64,000 nt of DNA from Syntrophotalea acetylenica (GTDB taxonomy: Bacteria; Desulfobacterota; Desulfuromonadia; Desulfuromonadales; Syntrophotaleaceae): NCBI RefSeq assembly GCF_001888165.1, contig NZ_CP015455.1:1296001-1360000 (forward strand), written 5' to 3'. Numbering within the stretch: the stretch's first letter is position 1; each line of letters begins with the position of its first letter. The notes under the pieces were generated by a model. The model saw nothing but the letters and a program-made list of their open reading frames with translations, was not told where the DNA came from and searched no databases. Below, piece by piece: positions 18,967 through 30,413 of the stretch. The position numbers were made by a program, and so were the translations under genes.

Positions 18967-19442
18967 TGCAACGACCCTCCTGGGAAGAATATTTCATGGA
19001 AATCGCCCGCCTGGTGGCGCGACGCTCGACGTGTCTGCGCCGCCAGGTCGGGGCGGTTCTGGTCAAGGACAAGAACATCCTTGCCACCGGTTACAATGGC
19101 ACGCCTTCCGGGTTGCGACATTGCAGCGAGGTGGGGTGCCTGCGCCAGTTGCACAATGTCCCCTCGGGGCAGCGCCATGAACTGTGCCGGGGACTGCATG
19201 CCGAGCAGAACGCCATCATTCAGGCAGCCAAGCATGGCACCAACATCAGCGGATCCATGCTGTTCTGTACCAATACGCCCTGCGTTATCTGTTCGAAAAT
19301 GATAATCAATGCCGGCATTCTGCAGGTGGTGTTTCTGGAAGGCTATCCGGATCGCCTGTCCCTCGAAATGCTTGCCGAGGCCGGTATCCGTGCGTGCAGT
19401 CTGGCGAAGCTGATCGAAGACAGGGAGATTGCGTCGCCATGA
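18966..19442 (+). CDS. dCMP deaminase (ComEB type)
   Basis: The ATG shares a base with the glyA stop (TAATG). The 158-aa zinc deaminase has the HAEQNAI and PCVICSKMI motifs that hold the catalytic zinc, plus the N-terminal [20 protein letters not shown] and an extra cysteine/histidine-rich insert ([10 protein letters not shown]...HELCRG) typical of dCMP deaminases. It converts dCMP to dUMP for thymidylate synthesis. Its stop overlaps the nrdR start (ATGA). Confidence 0.92.
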   Translation: MQRPSWEEYFMEIARLVARRSTCLRRQVGAVLVKDKNILATGYNGTPSGLRHCSEVGCLRQLHNVPSGQRHELCRGLHAEQNAIIQAAKHGTNISGSMLFCTNTPCVICSKMIINAGILQVVFLEGYPDRLSLEMLAEAGIRACSLAKLIEDREIASP

Positions 19443-19912
19443 AGTGCCCTTTTTGCGGTTATGCCGATACGCGGGTCATCGATTCCCGCCTGGGCAAGGA
19501 AGGCAACAGCATCCGGCGGCGCCGCGAATGTACCCAGTGTGAAAGACGTTTTACGACGTTTGAACGGGTCGAGGATATGCTCCCGCTGATTGTGAAGAAG
19601 GACGGCCGGCGCCAGCCCTTCGACCGGAAGAAGATTATCGCCGGCATTCAGCGGGCCTGCGAAAAACGGCCGGTTTCCATCGCCACCATTGAAAAAATCG
19701 TCGATAATCTCGAGCGCCAGCTGCAGGAAACCGGCGACCGGGAAATCGAATCCAGCGTTATTGGCCAGGCCGTCATGGATGCATTGCATGACCTCGATCA
19801 GGTGGCCTATGTGCGGTTCGCTTCGGTGTACCGTCAGTTCAAGGATATCAACGAGTTCATGGCCGAGCTGAAGGATATTCTGGCCGAGGGCGGCAATTCC
19901 AGAGAGCCGTGA
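19439..19912 (+). CDS. nrdR: Transcriptional repressor NrdR
   Basis: The 157-aa protein starts [17 protein letters not shown] and continues to [17 protein letters not shown], the four-cysteine zinc ribbon of NrdR. An ATP-cone domain ([17 protein letters not shown] to about residue 136) senses nucleotide state. NrdR represses ribonucleotide reductase genes. ATGA overlap with the dCMP deaminase joins two nucleotide-pool functions in one transcript. Confidence 0.96.
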   Translation: MKCPFCGYADTRVIDSRLGKEGNSIRRRRECTQCERRFTTFERVEDMLPLIVKKDGRRQPFDRKKIIAGIQRACEKRPVSIATIEKIVDNLERQLQETGDREIESSVIGQAVMDALHDLDQVAYVRFASVYRQFKDINEFMAELKDILAEGGNSREP

Positions 19913-19953
19913 AAATGTTTTTGCAGCCCCTTGCCGGGAAGCGGATCTGAAAC

Positions 19954-21069
19954 GTGCAAGACGTGTCGGAAAAATTTATGGGCCAGGCCCTGGACCTGGC
20001 CAGGCAGGGGGAAGGGCGCACCCGCCCCAATCCGGCGGTCGGCGCCGTCATTGTCCGGGAAGGTGTGGTGGTCGGCCGCGGCTTTCATCCCCGTGCCGGG
20101 GAGCCGCACGCCGAAATTTTCGCCTTGCGGCAGGCCGGTCCCCTGGCCCGCGGCTCCGACCTCTATGTGACTCTCGAACCCTGCAGCCACTACGGCCGCA
20201 CCGGCCCCTGTGCCGATGCCATCATCGAGGCCGGCGTGGCGCGCGTGTTCATTGGCACCCAGGACCCCAATCCCCGGGTGGCCGGGAATGGCATCCGCAA
20301 GCTGCAGGCCGCCGGCGTTACGGTGCAGGTCGGGGTTCTCGAAAAAACGTGCCGCCGGATCATCGCTCCCTTCGCTAAACACGTTGTGACCGGATTGCCC
20401 TTTGTTATCCTTAAAAGCGCCATGACCCTCGACGGCAAAACCGCTACCTGCACCGGGCATTCCCGGTGGGTCAGCAATGCCGCCAGCCGGCAGGAGGTAC
20501 ATCGTCTGCGTGACCGCATTGACGGCATCATGGTCGGTATCGGCACGGTGCACAAGGACGATCCCCGTCTCACCACAAGGCTTTCCGATGGCGGCCGGGA
20601 CCCGGACCGCATCGTGGTCGACTCCCGCCTGCGCATTGCCGAAGATGCCGCCATCCTGCACCTCGCCTCGCCGGCCCGAACCCTGATCGCTACCACCGTT
20701 CATGCTGCCGCTGGCAAGGCGTCCCGTTTGCGTGCCCTGGGCGCCGAGGTTCTGATTCTGCCGTCCATCGATGGGCGTGTCGATCTTCGTGCTCTGCTGA
20801 AGATGCTTGGCGAACAGGGGATGCAAAGTATCCTGCTGGAGGGAGGTGCGGAACTTAATGGCGCTTTCTGGCGTGCCGGGCTGGTGGACAGGGTCATGAT
20901 GTTTATTGCTCCCAGGATTGTCGGAGGCGATGATGGCAAAAGCGTTTTCGGCGGCCCTGGCGTCGAGTTGATGAGCGATGCCCCGGTGCTGGAGGATGTC
21001 AGGATCAGCCGCTTCGGGGATGATGTTCTGATTGAGGGAGAGGTGAAAAGCTCATGTTCACCGGTTTGA
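19954..21069 (+). CDS. ribD: Bifunctional riboflavin biosynthesis deaminase/reductase RibD
   Basis: The 371-aa protein has an N-terminal cytidine-deaminase-like domain (NPAVGAVIV, HAEIFAL, PCSHYGRTGPC zinc motif, to about residue 145) and a C-terminal reductase domain (KSAMTLDGKTAT, GIGTVHKDDPRLTTR, LLEGGAELNGAF). It carries out steps 2 and 3 of riboflavin synthesis. The GTG at 19954 is used; an ATG eight codons on is an alternative. It overlaps ribE by 16 bp. Confidence 0.95.
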   Translation: MQDVSEKFMGQALDLARQGEGRTRPNPAVGAVIVREGVVVGRGFHPRAGEPHAEIFALRQAGPLARGSDLYVTLEPCSHYGRTGPCADAIIEAGVARVFIGTQDPNPRVAGNGIRKLQAAGVTVQVGVLEKTCRRIIAPFAKHVVTGLPFVILKSAMTLDGKTATCTGHSRWVSNAASRQEVHRLRDRIDGIMVGIGTVHKDDPRLTTRLSDGGRDPDRIVVDSRLRIAEDAAILHLASPARTLIATTVHAAAGKASRLRALGAEVLILPSIDGRVDLRALLKMLGEQGMQSILLEGGAELNGAFWRAGLVDRVMMFIAPRIVGGDDGKSVFGGPGVELMSDAPVLEDVRISRFGDDVLIEGEVKSSCSPV

Positions 21070-21704
21070 TCGAAGATCTCGGAACCTTGCGACGTTTTGC
21101 CCGGAGCGGCGACAGCGGTCGCATCACGGTAGCCACCGCCATCCCCATGGAACAGATCGTCATGGGTGAGAGTATCGCCGTCAACGGCGTTTGCCTGACG
21201 GTGGTCGCGTTTGGCGACGGGTCTTTTACCGCCGATGTTTCCCCTGAAAGCCTGGGGCGCACCAATCTCGGACAATTGAACACCGGCGCCCGCGTCAATC
21301 TCGAACGCGCCCTGCGTCTTTCAGACCGGCTTGGCGGTCACCTTGTCAGCGGCCATGTCGATGCCCTCGGTGTCATTGCCGAGCGCCGTCAGGACCAGAA
21401 CGCGGTACGCTTCACCATAGAAATGCCCCCATCTCAAATGCGTTACCTGGTCGAAAAGGGGTCGGTTGCCGTGGACGGCATCAGTCTTACCGTCAACGCT
21501 GTAACGGACAGCAGTTTCGCCGTTGCCGTCATCCCCCATTCGCTGGCCCGCACCACTCTGCAATGGTGCGAAGCGGGCAGTCGCGTGAACATCGAAACCG
21601 ATATTCTGGGAAAGTATGTCGAGCGGTTGCTGCGTCCTGCCGGCGCGCTGCCGGGCAAGCCGGACCTGACCCTCGACTTTCTTGCGAAAAACGGGTTTTT
21701 ATAG
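21054..21704 (+). CDS. ribE: Riboflavin synthase alpha chain
   Basis: The 216-aa protein begins MFTGLIEDLG and holds two lumazine-binding repeats, each with a GESIAVNGVCLTV- or KGSVAVDGISLTV-type block and GHVD. It converts two molecules of 6,7-dimethyl-8-ribityllumazine to riboflavin. The start overlaps the ribD end, and GGGAGAGG precedes it. Confidence 0.95.
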   Translation: MFTGLIEDLGTLRRFARSGDSGRITVATAIPMEQIVMGESIAVNGVCLTVVAFGDGSFTADVSPESLGRTNLGQLNTGARVNLERALRLSDRLGGHLVSGHVDALGVIAERRQDQNAVRFTIEMPPSQMRYLVEKGSVAVDGISLTVNAVTDSSFAVAVIPHSLARTTLQWCEAGSRVNIETDILGKYVERLLRPAGALPGKPDLTLDFLAKNGFL

Positions 21705-21999
21705 TTCGTGTCCAGCACCGCCTGGGGCTGATGCGCCGCGGGAGTCCCTTGCGCTGTCGGCCCCCTGCAAATGCCCGCAAACCATAGGTAAATTCTTTCT
21801 TTTCTTGCGAAAAGACCTGCATTGGTGTTATTGTCCGCGATTATCGGAAGCAGAGGGTTCGCAAGAGGCGTCGGGGACGGCTGGGCCACGGGGTACAGAA
21901 ATCGCGGGACGCTGCCGGTTTTTCGTCGGATCGCGCTGATATTTCGCGCCACGCAGCCCCCGCCTTTTACGCCGTACCGGACCAAAAAGGAGATGCACA
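21705..21999. other. Gap between ribE and ribBA
   Basis: This 295-bp gap carries no supported gene. I looked for the FMN riboswitch landmarks and did not find them. There is a short AT-rich segment around 21780-21840 but no convincing promoter pair. Confidence 0.5.
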
Positions 22000-23205
22000 A
22001 TGAGCATGGCCAATATCGAAGCCGCTTTGGAGGATATGCGCCAGGGTCGCATGGTGGTTCTTGTCGACGACGAGGATCGGGAAAACGAAGGCGATCTGAC
22101 CATGGCCGCCGAGATGGTCACTCCGGAAGCCATCAATTTCATGGCCCGGGAAGGGCGCGGCCTGATCTGCCTTTCCCTGACCGAGGAACGCGCCGATTAT
22201 CTGCAGCTGCCCCTCATGGTCAGCCAGAATACTTCCTCTTTCGGAACCGCATTCACCGTTTCCATCGAGGCTCGCAAAGGCGTAACCACCGGGATTTCCG
22301 CCAAGGATCGGGCAACCACCATCCAGGTGGCCATTGCCGACGAGAGCAAGGCGCAGGACCTGGCGCGTCCCGGGCATGTGTTTCCGCTTCGCGCCAAAAA
22401 GGGCGGGGTCATGGTGCGCGCCGGCCAGACCGAAGGGTCGGTGGATCTGGCCCGTCTCGCCGGACTCAAACCGGCCGGTGTCATCTGCGAGATCATGAAC
22501 GACGATGGTACCATGGCGCGCATGCCGCAACTGGAAGAATTCGCCAAGCGGCACGGGTTGCGCATTGTCACCGTGGCGGATCTGGTGCGCTACCGCATGA
22601 ACAAGGAAATGCTGGTGCGGCGGGAGGCCGAAACGGTGATTCCCACGCCTTACGGTGGCGATTTTACCGCCATCGGTTACGAAAACGATGTCGACAAGGC
22701 GCAGCATCTGGCGCTTGTGAAGGGGACCATCGACCCCGAGAAACCGGTATTGGTGCGGGTTCACTCCGAATGCCTTACCGGGGACGTGTTTGGTTCCCTG
22801 CGATGCGACTGCGGCGATCAGCTGCACGCCGCCATGTGCCAGATCGCCAAGGAAGGGGTCGGCGTTATTGTCTATATGCGCCAGGAAGGCCGGGGTATCG
22901 GCCTCAATAATAAACTGAAGGCCTATGCCCTGCAGGATCAGGGGCATGACACGGTGGAGGCCAATGAAGCTCTGGGATTCCAGGCCGACCTGCGCGATTA
23001 CGGCATCGGAGCCCAGATTCTGCATGACCTGGGCGTCCGCAAAATCCGCCTGATGACCAACAACCCCAAGAAAATCGTGGGCCTGGAAGGCTACGGGCTG
23101 GAAGTTGTGGAGCGGGTAAGCATTGAAATGCCGGCAACCTGCACCAATCTGCGCTATCTCACTACCAAACGCGAGAAGCTGGGGCACCTGCTGGAAAATC
23201 TTTAA
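22000..23205 (+). CDS. ribBA: Bifunctional DHBP synthase / GTP cyclohydrolase II
   Basis: The 401-aa fusion has RibB in the first half ([41 protein letters not shown]) and RibA in the second, with the zinc-binding [20 protein letters not shown] and the catalytic RQEGRGIGL. It supplies both precursors of lumazine, from ribulose-5-phosphate and GTP. AAGGAG lies before the ATG. Confidence 0.96.
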   Translation: MSMANIEAALEDMRQGRMVVLVDDEDRENEGDLTMAAEMVTPEAINFMAREGRGLICLSLTEERADYLQLPLMVSQNTSSFGTAFTVSIEARKGVTTGISAKDRATTIQVAIADESKAQDLARPGHVFPLRAKKGGVMVRAGQTEGSVDLARLAGLKPAGVICEIMNDDGTMARMPQLEEFAKRHGLRIVTVADLVRYRMNKEMLVRREAETVIPTPYGGDFTAIGYENDVDKAQHLALVKGTIDPEKPVLVRVHSECLTGDVFGSLRCDCGDQLHAAMCQIAKEGVGVIVYMRQEGRGIGLNNKLKAYALQDQGHDTVEANEALGFQADLRDYGIGAQILHDLGVRKIRLMTNNPKKIVGLEGYGLEVVERVSIEMPATCTNLRYLTTKREKLGHLLENL

Positions 23206-23271
23206 CCGTACAGTCCGCGCGGAGTGCCTGTGACCCTGGGCGCGGGCATGCACGCATCTCAGGAGATTTTT

Positions 23272-23736
23272 ATGGCCAACATCATCGAGGGAAAACTCAA
23301 CGCCTCGGGTTTCAAATTCGGCATTGTCGTCAGCCGCTTCAACAGTTTTATCTGCGACCGTCTGGTCGAAGGCGCCCTGGACACCCTGGTGCGCCACGGC
23401 GCGAGTGATGACGACATCGATATCGTGCGGGTTCCCGGCGCCTTTGAAATACCGGTGGCCGCCAAAAAAGCCGCAGCCACGGGCCGCTATGACGCGCTGG
23501 TCTGTCTGGGTGCCGTGATCCGGGGTTCCACGCCGCATTTCGATTATGTCTGCGCTGAAGTCTCCAAGGGCGTGGCCAGTGTCTCCCTGGAGACCGGCCT
23601 GCCTGTCGCCTTCGGAGTCATTACCACCGACAGCATTGAGCAGGCGATCGAACGGGCCGGCAGCAAAGCCGGCAACAAAGGTGGCGATGCCGCAATGACG
23701 GCTATCGAAATGGTCAACCTGTTCAGGACGATTTGA
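23272..23736 (+). CDS. ribH: 6,7-dimethyl-8-ribityllumazine synthase
   Basis: The ATG at 23272 has CAGGAG in front; an upstream in-frame start would add 16 unsupported residues. The 154-aa protein contains [46 protein letters not shown] and [15 protein letters not shown], the standard lumazine synthase blocks. It forms the penultimate riboflavin intermediate and assembles as an oligomeric shell in many bacteria. Confidence 0.96.
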   Translation: MANIIEGKLNASGFKFGIVVSRFNSFICDRLVEGALDTLVRHGASDDDIDIVRVPGAFEIPVAAKKAAATGRYDALVCLGAVIRGSTPHFDYVCAEVSKGVASVSLETGLPVAFGVITTDSIEQAIERAGSKAGNKGGDAAMTAIEMVNLFRTI

Positions 23737-23742
23737 GGCGAT

Positions 23743-24213
23743 ATGGCAAGCGGCGTGCGTCGTTCGGGGCGCGAACTGGCAATTAAGATGATCTACAGTT
23801 TCGAGGGCGTACCCGAGGTTGAAAGGTTGCTGGCCTCGTTCTGGGGACACTTTCGGTTTCGGGATGATGTGCTGGGCGACCCGCTGGAGGATGAGACTCC
23901 GGATGTCGCTCCACCAACGCGGGAATTTGCCGAAGAGCTGGTCAGGGGGGTGTGCCGGCATCTGCAAACCATCGACGGGTTGATCGGCGAATATGCCACC
24001 AACTGGTCGCTGGACCGCATGGCACGGGTGGATCTCGCCATTTTGCGTATGGCGACCTATGAGCTGCTGCACCATCTGGACGTGCCTGTCAGTGTCGTGA
24101 TCAACGAAGCGGTGGAAATCGGGAAGCGCTACGGCACCAAGGAAACGCCGGCATTTGTCAACGGCATACTGGATCGGATTTCGCGAAGCTGCAGGGCGCC
24201 CGCCGCGACATGA
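23743..24213 (+). CDS. nusB: Transcription antitermination factor NusB
   Basis: The 156-aa all-helical protein starts MASGVRRSGRELAIKMIYSF and ends with the NusB signature RVDLAILRMATYELLHH, SVVINEAVEIGKRYGTKETP and FVNGILDRI. NusB binds boxA RNA with NusE for rRNA transcription. Its place six bases after ribH is a widespread pairing. Confidence 0.94.
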   Translation: MASGVRRSGRELAIKMIYSFEGVPEVERLLASFWGHFRFRDDVLGDPLEDETPDVAPPTREFAEELVRGVCRHLQTIDGLIGEYATNWSLDRMARVDLAILRMATYELLHHLDVPVSVVINEAVEIGKRYGTKETPAFVNGILDRISRSCRAPAAT

Positions 24214-24316
24214 TCCGGTTGCAGGTGCTCGATCGGCCTGTTGATGAGTTTCCGGAGGATGTCGCGGTCTCCATGTCTGTTCGCGATGCCGTGCATGCCG
24301 TGGGGGACAGGGTTGG

Positions 24317-24332
24317 GCAAAACCGGTTTTGC
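24317..24332. other. Perfect palindrome between nusB and hom
   Basis: GCAAAACCGGTTTTGC is fully self-complementary over 16 bases. It sits in the 210-bp gap and may be a hairpin at the end of the rib-nusB transcript or a dimeric regulator site. No T run follows it. Confidence 0.4.
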
Positions 24333-24423
24333 GGTGCGCGGATTGTGCTGGCCTGTGACGGAATGGCTGGATGTTTTTTCGTTGCAGGATGTTTTATGAC
24401 GGAAGATTTTATATGGAGAAGCT

Positions 24424-25734
24424 ATGAAGGAATTCAACGTTGGTCTTCTGGGTTTCGGTACCATCGGTGCCGGGGTAATCAGGGTGTTTCAGAACAATGC
24501 GGAAGTGATGGAACAGAGGCTTGGCGCGCGCCTGACGCTTAAGCGTGTTGCCGACCTCGATATCACCACCGACCGCGGCGTGAAGGTCGATGCCGGCGTT
24601 CTCACCACCGATGCCATGCAGGTGCTGACCGATCCTGAAATCGACGTTGTCATCGAGCTTATCGGAGGTTATGAGCCCGCCCGCAGCTTTGTTCTCAAGG
24701 CCATCGAACAGGGCAAGCATGTCGTGACCGCGAATAAGGCCCTGCTGGCCAAACACGGCGAAGAGATCCTGTCCGCCGCCGCGGCCAAAGGTGTCGATGT
24801 CATGTTTGAGGCCTCCGTGGGTGGCGGCATCCCGGTTCTTTCGGCCATCAAGGAAAATCTCTGCGCCAATAATTTCCGCTGCATCTTCGGTATCCTCAAC
24901 GGCACCTGCAATTACATCCTGACCCGCATGACCAACGAGGGAGCCGATTTTGCCAGTGTGCTCAAGGATGCCCAGGCCAAGGGCTATGCCGAAGCCGACC
25001 CGACCTTTGATGTCGAGGGTGTCGACACCGCGCACAAGCTTGCCATTCTCGTTTCGCTGTGTTTCGGTACCCGCATCGACCTGGAAAATATATCCATCGA
25101 AGGGATCAGTAAAATCACGCCGCTGGATATCCAGTTTGCCAAGGAATTCGGTTATAAAATCAAGCTGCTGGCCATTGGCAAGCGTGAAAACGGCCAGGTC
25201 GAGGCCCGTGTTCATCCGACCATGATCCCTGTCAATTATCCCCTCGCCGATGTCGACGGCGTGTTCAATGCCGTGCGCCTGGTCGGGGATTTTGTCGGGC
25301 CGGTGATGCTTTACGGGCAGGGTGCCGGTATGGATGCGACGGCCAGTGCGGTCATGGGCGACGTGATGGCCATTTCCCGCAATCAACTTGCCGGCGGCGG
25401 GCGCCGTACGCCCGCCATGGGCTATCTGCCGGAGGCTATGGTCAAACTTCCGGTCAAACCCATGCGGGATATCGTCAGCCAGTATTACCTGCGTTTTACC
25501 GCCCTCGACAAACCCGGCGTAGTGGCGAAAATTTCCGGGATCCTGGGCCGCTATGGCATCGGCATCGCCTCCATGATTCAGCCCGAGCGCAAGCAACGGG
25601 AGGCCGTGCCCATTGTCATCATGACGCACGAGGCGACCGAGGCGGTGATCAACGACGCCCTGGCCGAAATCGATCAGCTCGATGTGGTTCGCGAGCCGAG
25701 CCATTTCATTCGTATCGAAAGCGAGATGGAATAG
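24424..25734 (+). CDS. hom: Homoserine dehydrogenase
   Basis: The 436-aa protein has the NAD-binding GLLGFGTIGAGVI, TANKALLAKHG, the catalytic FEASVGGGIPVLSAIKE and LNGTCNYILTRM, and a C-terminal ACT domain from about residue 350 (FTALDKPGVVAKISGILG). It reduces aspartate semialdehyde to homoserine for methionine and threonine, with ACT-mediated feedback. GGAG precedes the ATG. A strong terminator follows. Confidence 0.96.
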   Translation: MKEFNVGLLGFGTIGAGVIRVFQNNAEVMEQRLGARLTLKRVADLDITTDRGVKVDAGVLTTDAMQVLTDPEIDVVIELIGGYEPARSFVLKAIEQGKHVVTANKALLAKHGEEILSAAAAKGVDVMFEASVGGGIPVLSAIKENLCANNFRCIFGILNGTCNYILTRMTNEGADFASVLKDAQAKGYAEADPTFDVEGVDTAHKLAILVSLCFGTRIDLENISIEGISKITPLDIQFAKEFGYKIKLLAIGKRENGQVEARVHPTMIPVNYPLADVDGVFNAVRLVGDFVGPVMLYGQGAGMDATASAVMGDVMAISRNQLAGGGRRTPAMGYLPEAMVKLPVKPMRDIVSQYYLRFTALDKPGVVAKISGILGRYGIGIASMIQPERKQREAVPIVIMTHEATEAVINDALAEIDQLDVVREPSHFIRIESEME

Positions 25735-25770
25735 GGGAATCGGGAAATATTCGGTTTCAAGACAAAAAAA

Positions 25771-25793
25771 GCGCCTGTACAGGCGCTTTTTTT
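25771..25793. terminator. Bidirectional intrinsic terminator behind hom
   Basis: The perfect palindrome GCGCCTGTACAGGCGC is flanked by seven As on the left and seven Ts on the right, a textbook two-way terminator. It marks the end of the clean housekeeping region; repeats begin immediately after. Confidence 0.92.
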
Positions 25794-25812
25794 GTCGGTG
25801 TTTTTCTTAACC

Positions 25813-26500
25813 TCGAACTTCAACAGCGCGCCGGCGTCACAAGGGGCAAAAGACGGCAAACCAGGTTTGCCGTCAAACCAACCTAGCAGCGTCGGTTTCT
25901 GCAACAGCCCCACTGAAAAACTGGCGATGCGCCAAAGCTACGTAAAAGCCCTACGCAGATGAAACGTTCTGGATTCGCAGCGACAGTGCCATCAGGCAGT
26001 TCTCTAAGAGCCAGAGCCTATCATAATGGCGATAGCCGACCCGACGTCCTTTCTTTCCATACTTTCTTTAGACGAGTAAAGAAAGTATGCCGGCTGCCGG
26101 CCGGGACCGGCGAAGTTGAAGTAAAAGGTTTTGACCTGAGCTCGCAGCTTACAGCTCGCAGCTTACAGTTCTAAACCTTTAACTTCAATACCGCGGGGTG
26201 GCGCCCCCGCCCGGCGCTTTACTCTTTTTGCTTGCCCAAAAAGAGTAAACAGAAAAAGGGCACCCCAGCTCCTGGCCCGCCTGCGGCGGGTTCCCTCCGT
26301 GCAGCACCCGCCGGGCGGGCGGAAATGATTCGCTTACGCTCAGATTTCCGCCTGTTTCGCCCGTCGGCCACTGCACTCCGGCGGCGTCACAAGGGGGAAT
26401 AAAACGGCTACGCCGTTTTAAATCAATCTCGCAGTGTCTATTTCCCCCGTCTGGCGACTCCGCTCCAGCGGCGTCACAAAGGTGTAACCTGCAAGGTTTT
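25813..26500 (-). repeat. Dispersed structured repeat, copy R1 (inverted orientation, rearranged)
   Basis: This is the only minus-oriented copy of the roughly 510-bp element described at R4. Two blocks are present: 25813-26135 holds the left half (hairpin around GACGAG with CATACTTTCTTTA arms), and 26165-26500 holds the right half (GCGGAAAT stem, TACTCTTTTTG stem). A heptamer tract TGCGAGC/CAGCTTA lies between. It fills the hom-trmL gap. Confidence 0.88.
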
Positions 26501-26536
26501 CGCGTCCCGCGTCCCGCGTCCCGCGAACCGTGACCC

Positions 26537-27013
26537 TCACCCCCTAACCAACCTCCCGGTCTGCCGCAATGCTTCGTACAACACAATGCCGGCGGCGGTG
26601 GACAGATTGAGGCTGCGCACTCGGGAGGAGAAGATAGGAATGCGGATGCATCGCTCTGGATTCCGCGCCAGAAGTTCTTCGGGCAAGCCTGCCGTTTCCT
26701 TGCCAAAAACGATCAAGTCCCCCGCTTTGAAATCGGCCTCCACATGGCAGCGGCCGGCTTTTTTCGAGGTATACCACCACCGGCCCTCCGGAAAAGCTTC
26801 TTCCAGTTCTTCAAGCGTTTCCCAGGTGCGAATGTCGATAACCTCCCAGTAGTCGAGTCCCGCCCGCTTCAGATATCTGTCATCAAGGGAAAATCCGAGT
26901 TTTCCCACTAGGTGCAGTACCGTTTCCGTAGCGCCGCACAGACGCGCTATATTGCCCGTATTCGGCGGAATTTCCGGTTCCACAAGAACAATATGAAAAG
27001 AAGAATCCGTCAT
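26537..27013 (-). CDS. trmL: tRNA (cytidine/uridine-2'-O-)-methyltransferase TrmL
   Basis: The ATG of MTDSSFHIVLVEPEIPPNTG is chosen; upstream in-frame sequence only translates heptamer repeats. The 158-aa SpoU-class protein carries NTGNIARLCGAT, VFGKETAGLPEELL and IFSSRVRSLNLSTAAGIVLY, the three knot motifs. TrmL methylates the wobble ribose of tRNA-Leu. It stands alone between a dispersed repeat and a heptamer tract. Confidence 0.93.
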   Translation of the reverse strand: MTDSSFHIVLVEPEIPPNTGNIARLCGATETVLHLVGKLGFSLDDRYLKRAGLDYWEVIDIRTWETLEELEEAFPEGRWWYTSKKAGRCHVEADFKAGDLIVFGKETAGLPEELLARNPERCIRIPIFSSRVRSLNLSTAAGIVLYEALRQTGRLVRG

Positions 27014-27050
27014 ATGCCACGTATCATTTGTCCCAGGATTGTGATTGTTC

Positions 27051-27215
27051 AGCCTCCAGCCTCGTGCCTCGTGCCTCGGGCCTCGAACCTTTGGCCTTTG
27101 GCCTTTGGCCTTTGGCCTCGAACCTTTGGCCTTGAACCTTTGCCCTCGAACCTCGAACCTCGAACCTCGAACCTCGGGCCTCGGGCCTCGGGCCTCGAAC
27201 CTTTCCCCTCGAACC

Positions 27216-27217
<2 letters not shown>
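27051..27217. repeat. Heptamer tract between metY and trmL
   Basis: On the minus strand this is about 24 tandem 7-mers of the types GAGGTTC, GAGGCCC and CAAAGGC, sorted into blocks of identical units. The tract begins on the TGA of metY and ends about 40 bp before trmL. Confidence 0.92.
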
Positions 27218-28658
<1,441 letters not shown>

Positions 28659-28738
28659 TCACCAATCACCGGATTTGAGAGATCCCAGCATATCAGAGAG
28701 GCAGGATGCCAGCAAGCAAAGGATGCGGTTCCTCAGGC

Positions 28739-30406
28739 ATGGATGTTTTGTTCATCGAGGCGGTTATCGCCGAGATAGCGCCGCTGATTGTCGGAGCGTC
28801 GGTCAAAAGGGTTCATCAACCCGATGCCGATACCATCATTCTGCGGCTCTGGAACGGCCGCCGGGAGCTGCGGCTGCGGCTGAGCGTAGCGCCCGGCGCA
28901 AGTGGTCTTTATCTGACCGAAAACCCCTGGATCAATCCCCCGGCGCCGTTGCGTTTCTGTCAGTTGCTGCGCTCCCGCCTCAGCACATTGCGCTCCATCC
29001 GGCAGGTTCCCGGCGACCGCATCGCGCTGCTGTTCTTTGAAGGGCTGGACGGTTCGCCTCTTCGCCTGGTCGTGGAGCTTTACGGACGCTGCCCGAACAT
29101 GATCTTGTGCGACGGGCAAGACCGCATCATCGATGTGCTGCACCGCAGGAATGGGGATGAGCAACATACACCGCGGCGCAAGGGCGCCATCTGGACCGCG
29201 CCGCCGCCAGGCCCGGGCCGCTATGCGCTTTGGGACGGGGGCGTTATCGATGATGCCGGCGGCTTGCATGAAAATGCGGCAGGCTGGTTGATGCGGCATG
29301 TGCATCCCATGCCGGCGCTGCTGGCCATGGAGCTTGCCGGGCGTATGGCCGCCGGCGAGGATCCGACGGAGGCGCTTGAGAAATTCGTCCGCTCCTGGCG
29401 GTGCGGGGAGCGGAGTTTCTGGACCGGGGAAGTGGACGGCGTGCCGCGGCTGGGGGCTTTCCGGCCCGTCTGCCTGAAACGGGAGCAGGTTCAGGAGTTT
29501 GCCTCCGCCTCGCAGGCTGCGGACAGCTTTTATGCCCGGGATGCCAGCAACCGGTGCAGCGGCACACAGGGACAGTTGCTGCGCATCGTGCGTCGCGCCT
29601 TGTCCCGGCTGCAGAGACGGCTGGACAAACTGCACCAGGAACGGGTTGCTGCGGCCGACGCCGAAACATGGCAACGGGCCGGCCAGTTGCTGACCGCCAA
29701 CCTGTTCCGGGTCCGCAAGGGGATGACTGAAATCGATGTGGAAAATTTTTATGACCCGGGGACAACCCTGCGCATCGTCCTTGATCCGGCCCTTGCGCCG
29801 GCGGCGAACGCGGAGCGGCTTTTCGCAAAATACAAAAAACTGCGGCGGGGCATCGATCATATCGAACGACGCATCACGGAAACCCTTGCCGAGAAACCGT
29901 GGCTGGAAGCTCTGGAACTGGCTCTTGAAGAGGTTGGAAGCGGCGAGGAACTGGCGGTGCTGGAGGAGGAAATGCAACAGGCGCGGCTGCTTCCGCGGCA
30001 ACCGCAAAAACCGAAGCGCCGCCCGGTTTCGGGCCACCCCGGCCTGCGCCGGGGCCTCTCCCCGGGCGGTCTGGACCTGTACTGGGGGATGAACAGCCGC
30101 GCCAACGACTACCTGGTCCGGCATGTGTGCCGTCCGGGCGATCGATGGTTTCATGTCAAGGACCGCCCCGGCTGCCACCTGGTGCTCAAGAACCCGCGCC
30201 AGGATCAGCCCGTGCCGGAAGCGGATATTCTGTATGCCGCCAGTCTGGCCGCAGGCTTTTCCCGGGCCTGCGAGGAAGGTGCTGCAGAGGTCATGGTGGC
30301 CGAGGGCCGCGCGGTTCACAAGCCCAAAGGGGCGCTGCCCGGACAGGTGCACATTACCGGATATCACAGCGTGCGCGTCGCGCCCCGTCGCGAGTCCGGC
30401 CTGTGA
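28739..30406 (+). CDS. NFACT-family protein (RqcH/FbpA-like)
   Basis: The ATG of MDVLFIEAVIAEIAPLIVGA is 231 bp from the divergent metY start. The 555-aa protein has an NFACT-N region with RVHQPDADTIILRLW and WINPPAPLRFCQLLRSRL, a long central helical segment, and a C-terminal NFACT-R/DUF814 domain with GGLDLYWGMNSRANDYLVRH and FHVKDRPGCHLVLKN. Relatives bind 60S/50S subunits carrying stalled tRNA and add C-terminal Ala tails (RqcH) or were first described as fibronectin-binding. The ribosome-rescue role is likely but not shown here. Confidence 0.85.
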   Translation: MDVLFIEAVIAEIAPLIVGASVKRVHQPDADTIILRLWNGRRELRLRLSVAPGASGLYLTENPWINPPAPLRFCQLLRSRLSTLRSIRQVPGDRIALLFFEGLDGSPLRLVVELYGRCPNMILCDGQDRIIDVLHRRNGDEQHTPRRKGAIWTAPPPGPGRYALWDGGVIDDAGGLHENAAGWLMRHVHPMPALLAMELAGRMAAGEDPTEALEKFVRSWRCGERSFWTGEVDGVPRLGAFRPVCLKREQVQEFASASQAADSFYARDASNRCSGTQGQLLRIVRRALSRLQRRLDKLHQERVAAADAETWQRAGQLLTANLFRVRKGMTEIDVENFYDPGTTLRIVLDPALAPAANAERLFAKYKKLRRGIDHIERRITETLAEKPWLEALELALEEVGSGEELAVLEEEMQQARLLPRQPQKPKRRPVSGHPGLRRGLSPGGLDLYWGMNSRANDYLVRHVCRPGDRWFHVKDRPGCHLVLKNPRQDQPVPEADILYAASLAAGFSRACEEGAAEVMVAEGRAVHKPKGALPGQVHITGYHSVRVAPRRESGL

Positions 30407-30413
30407 CCGACAC

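Noticed and set aside
21705-21999. FMN riboswitch ahead of ribBA
   Set aside because: None of the conserved RFN-element blocks is present.
22000-24075. Long minus-strand open frame opposite ribBA-ribH-nusB
   Set aside because: Antisense shadow of three well-identified genes; no recognisable domain.
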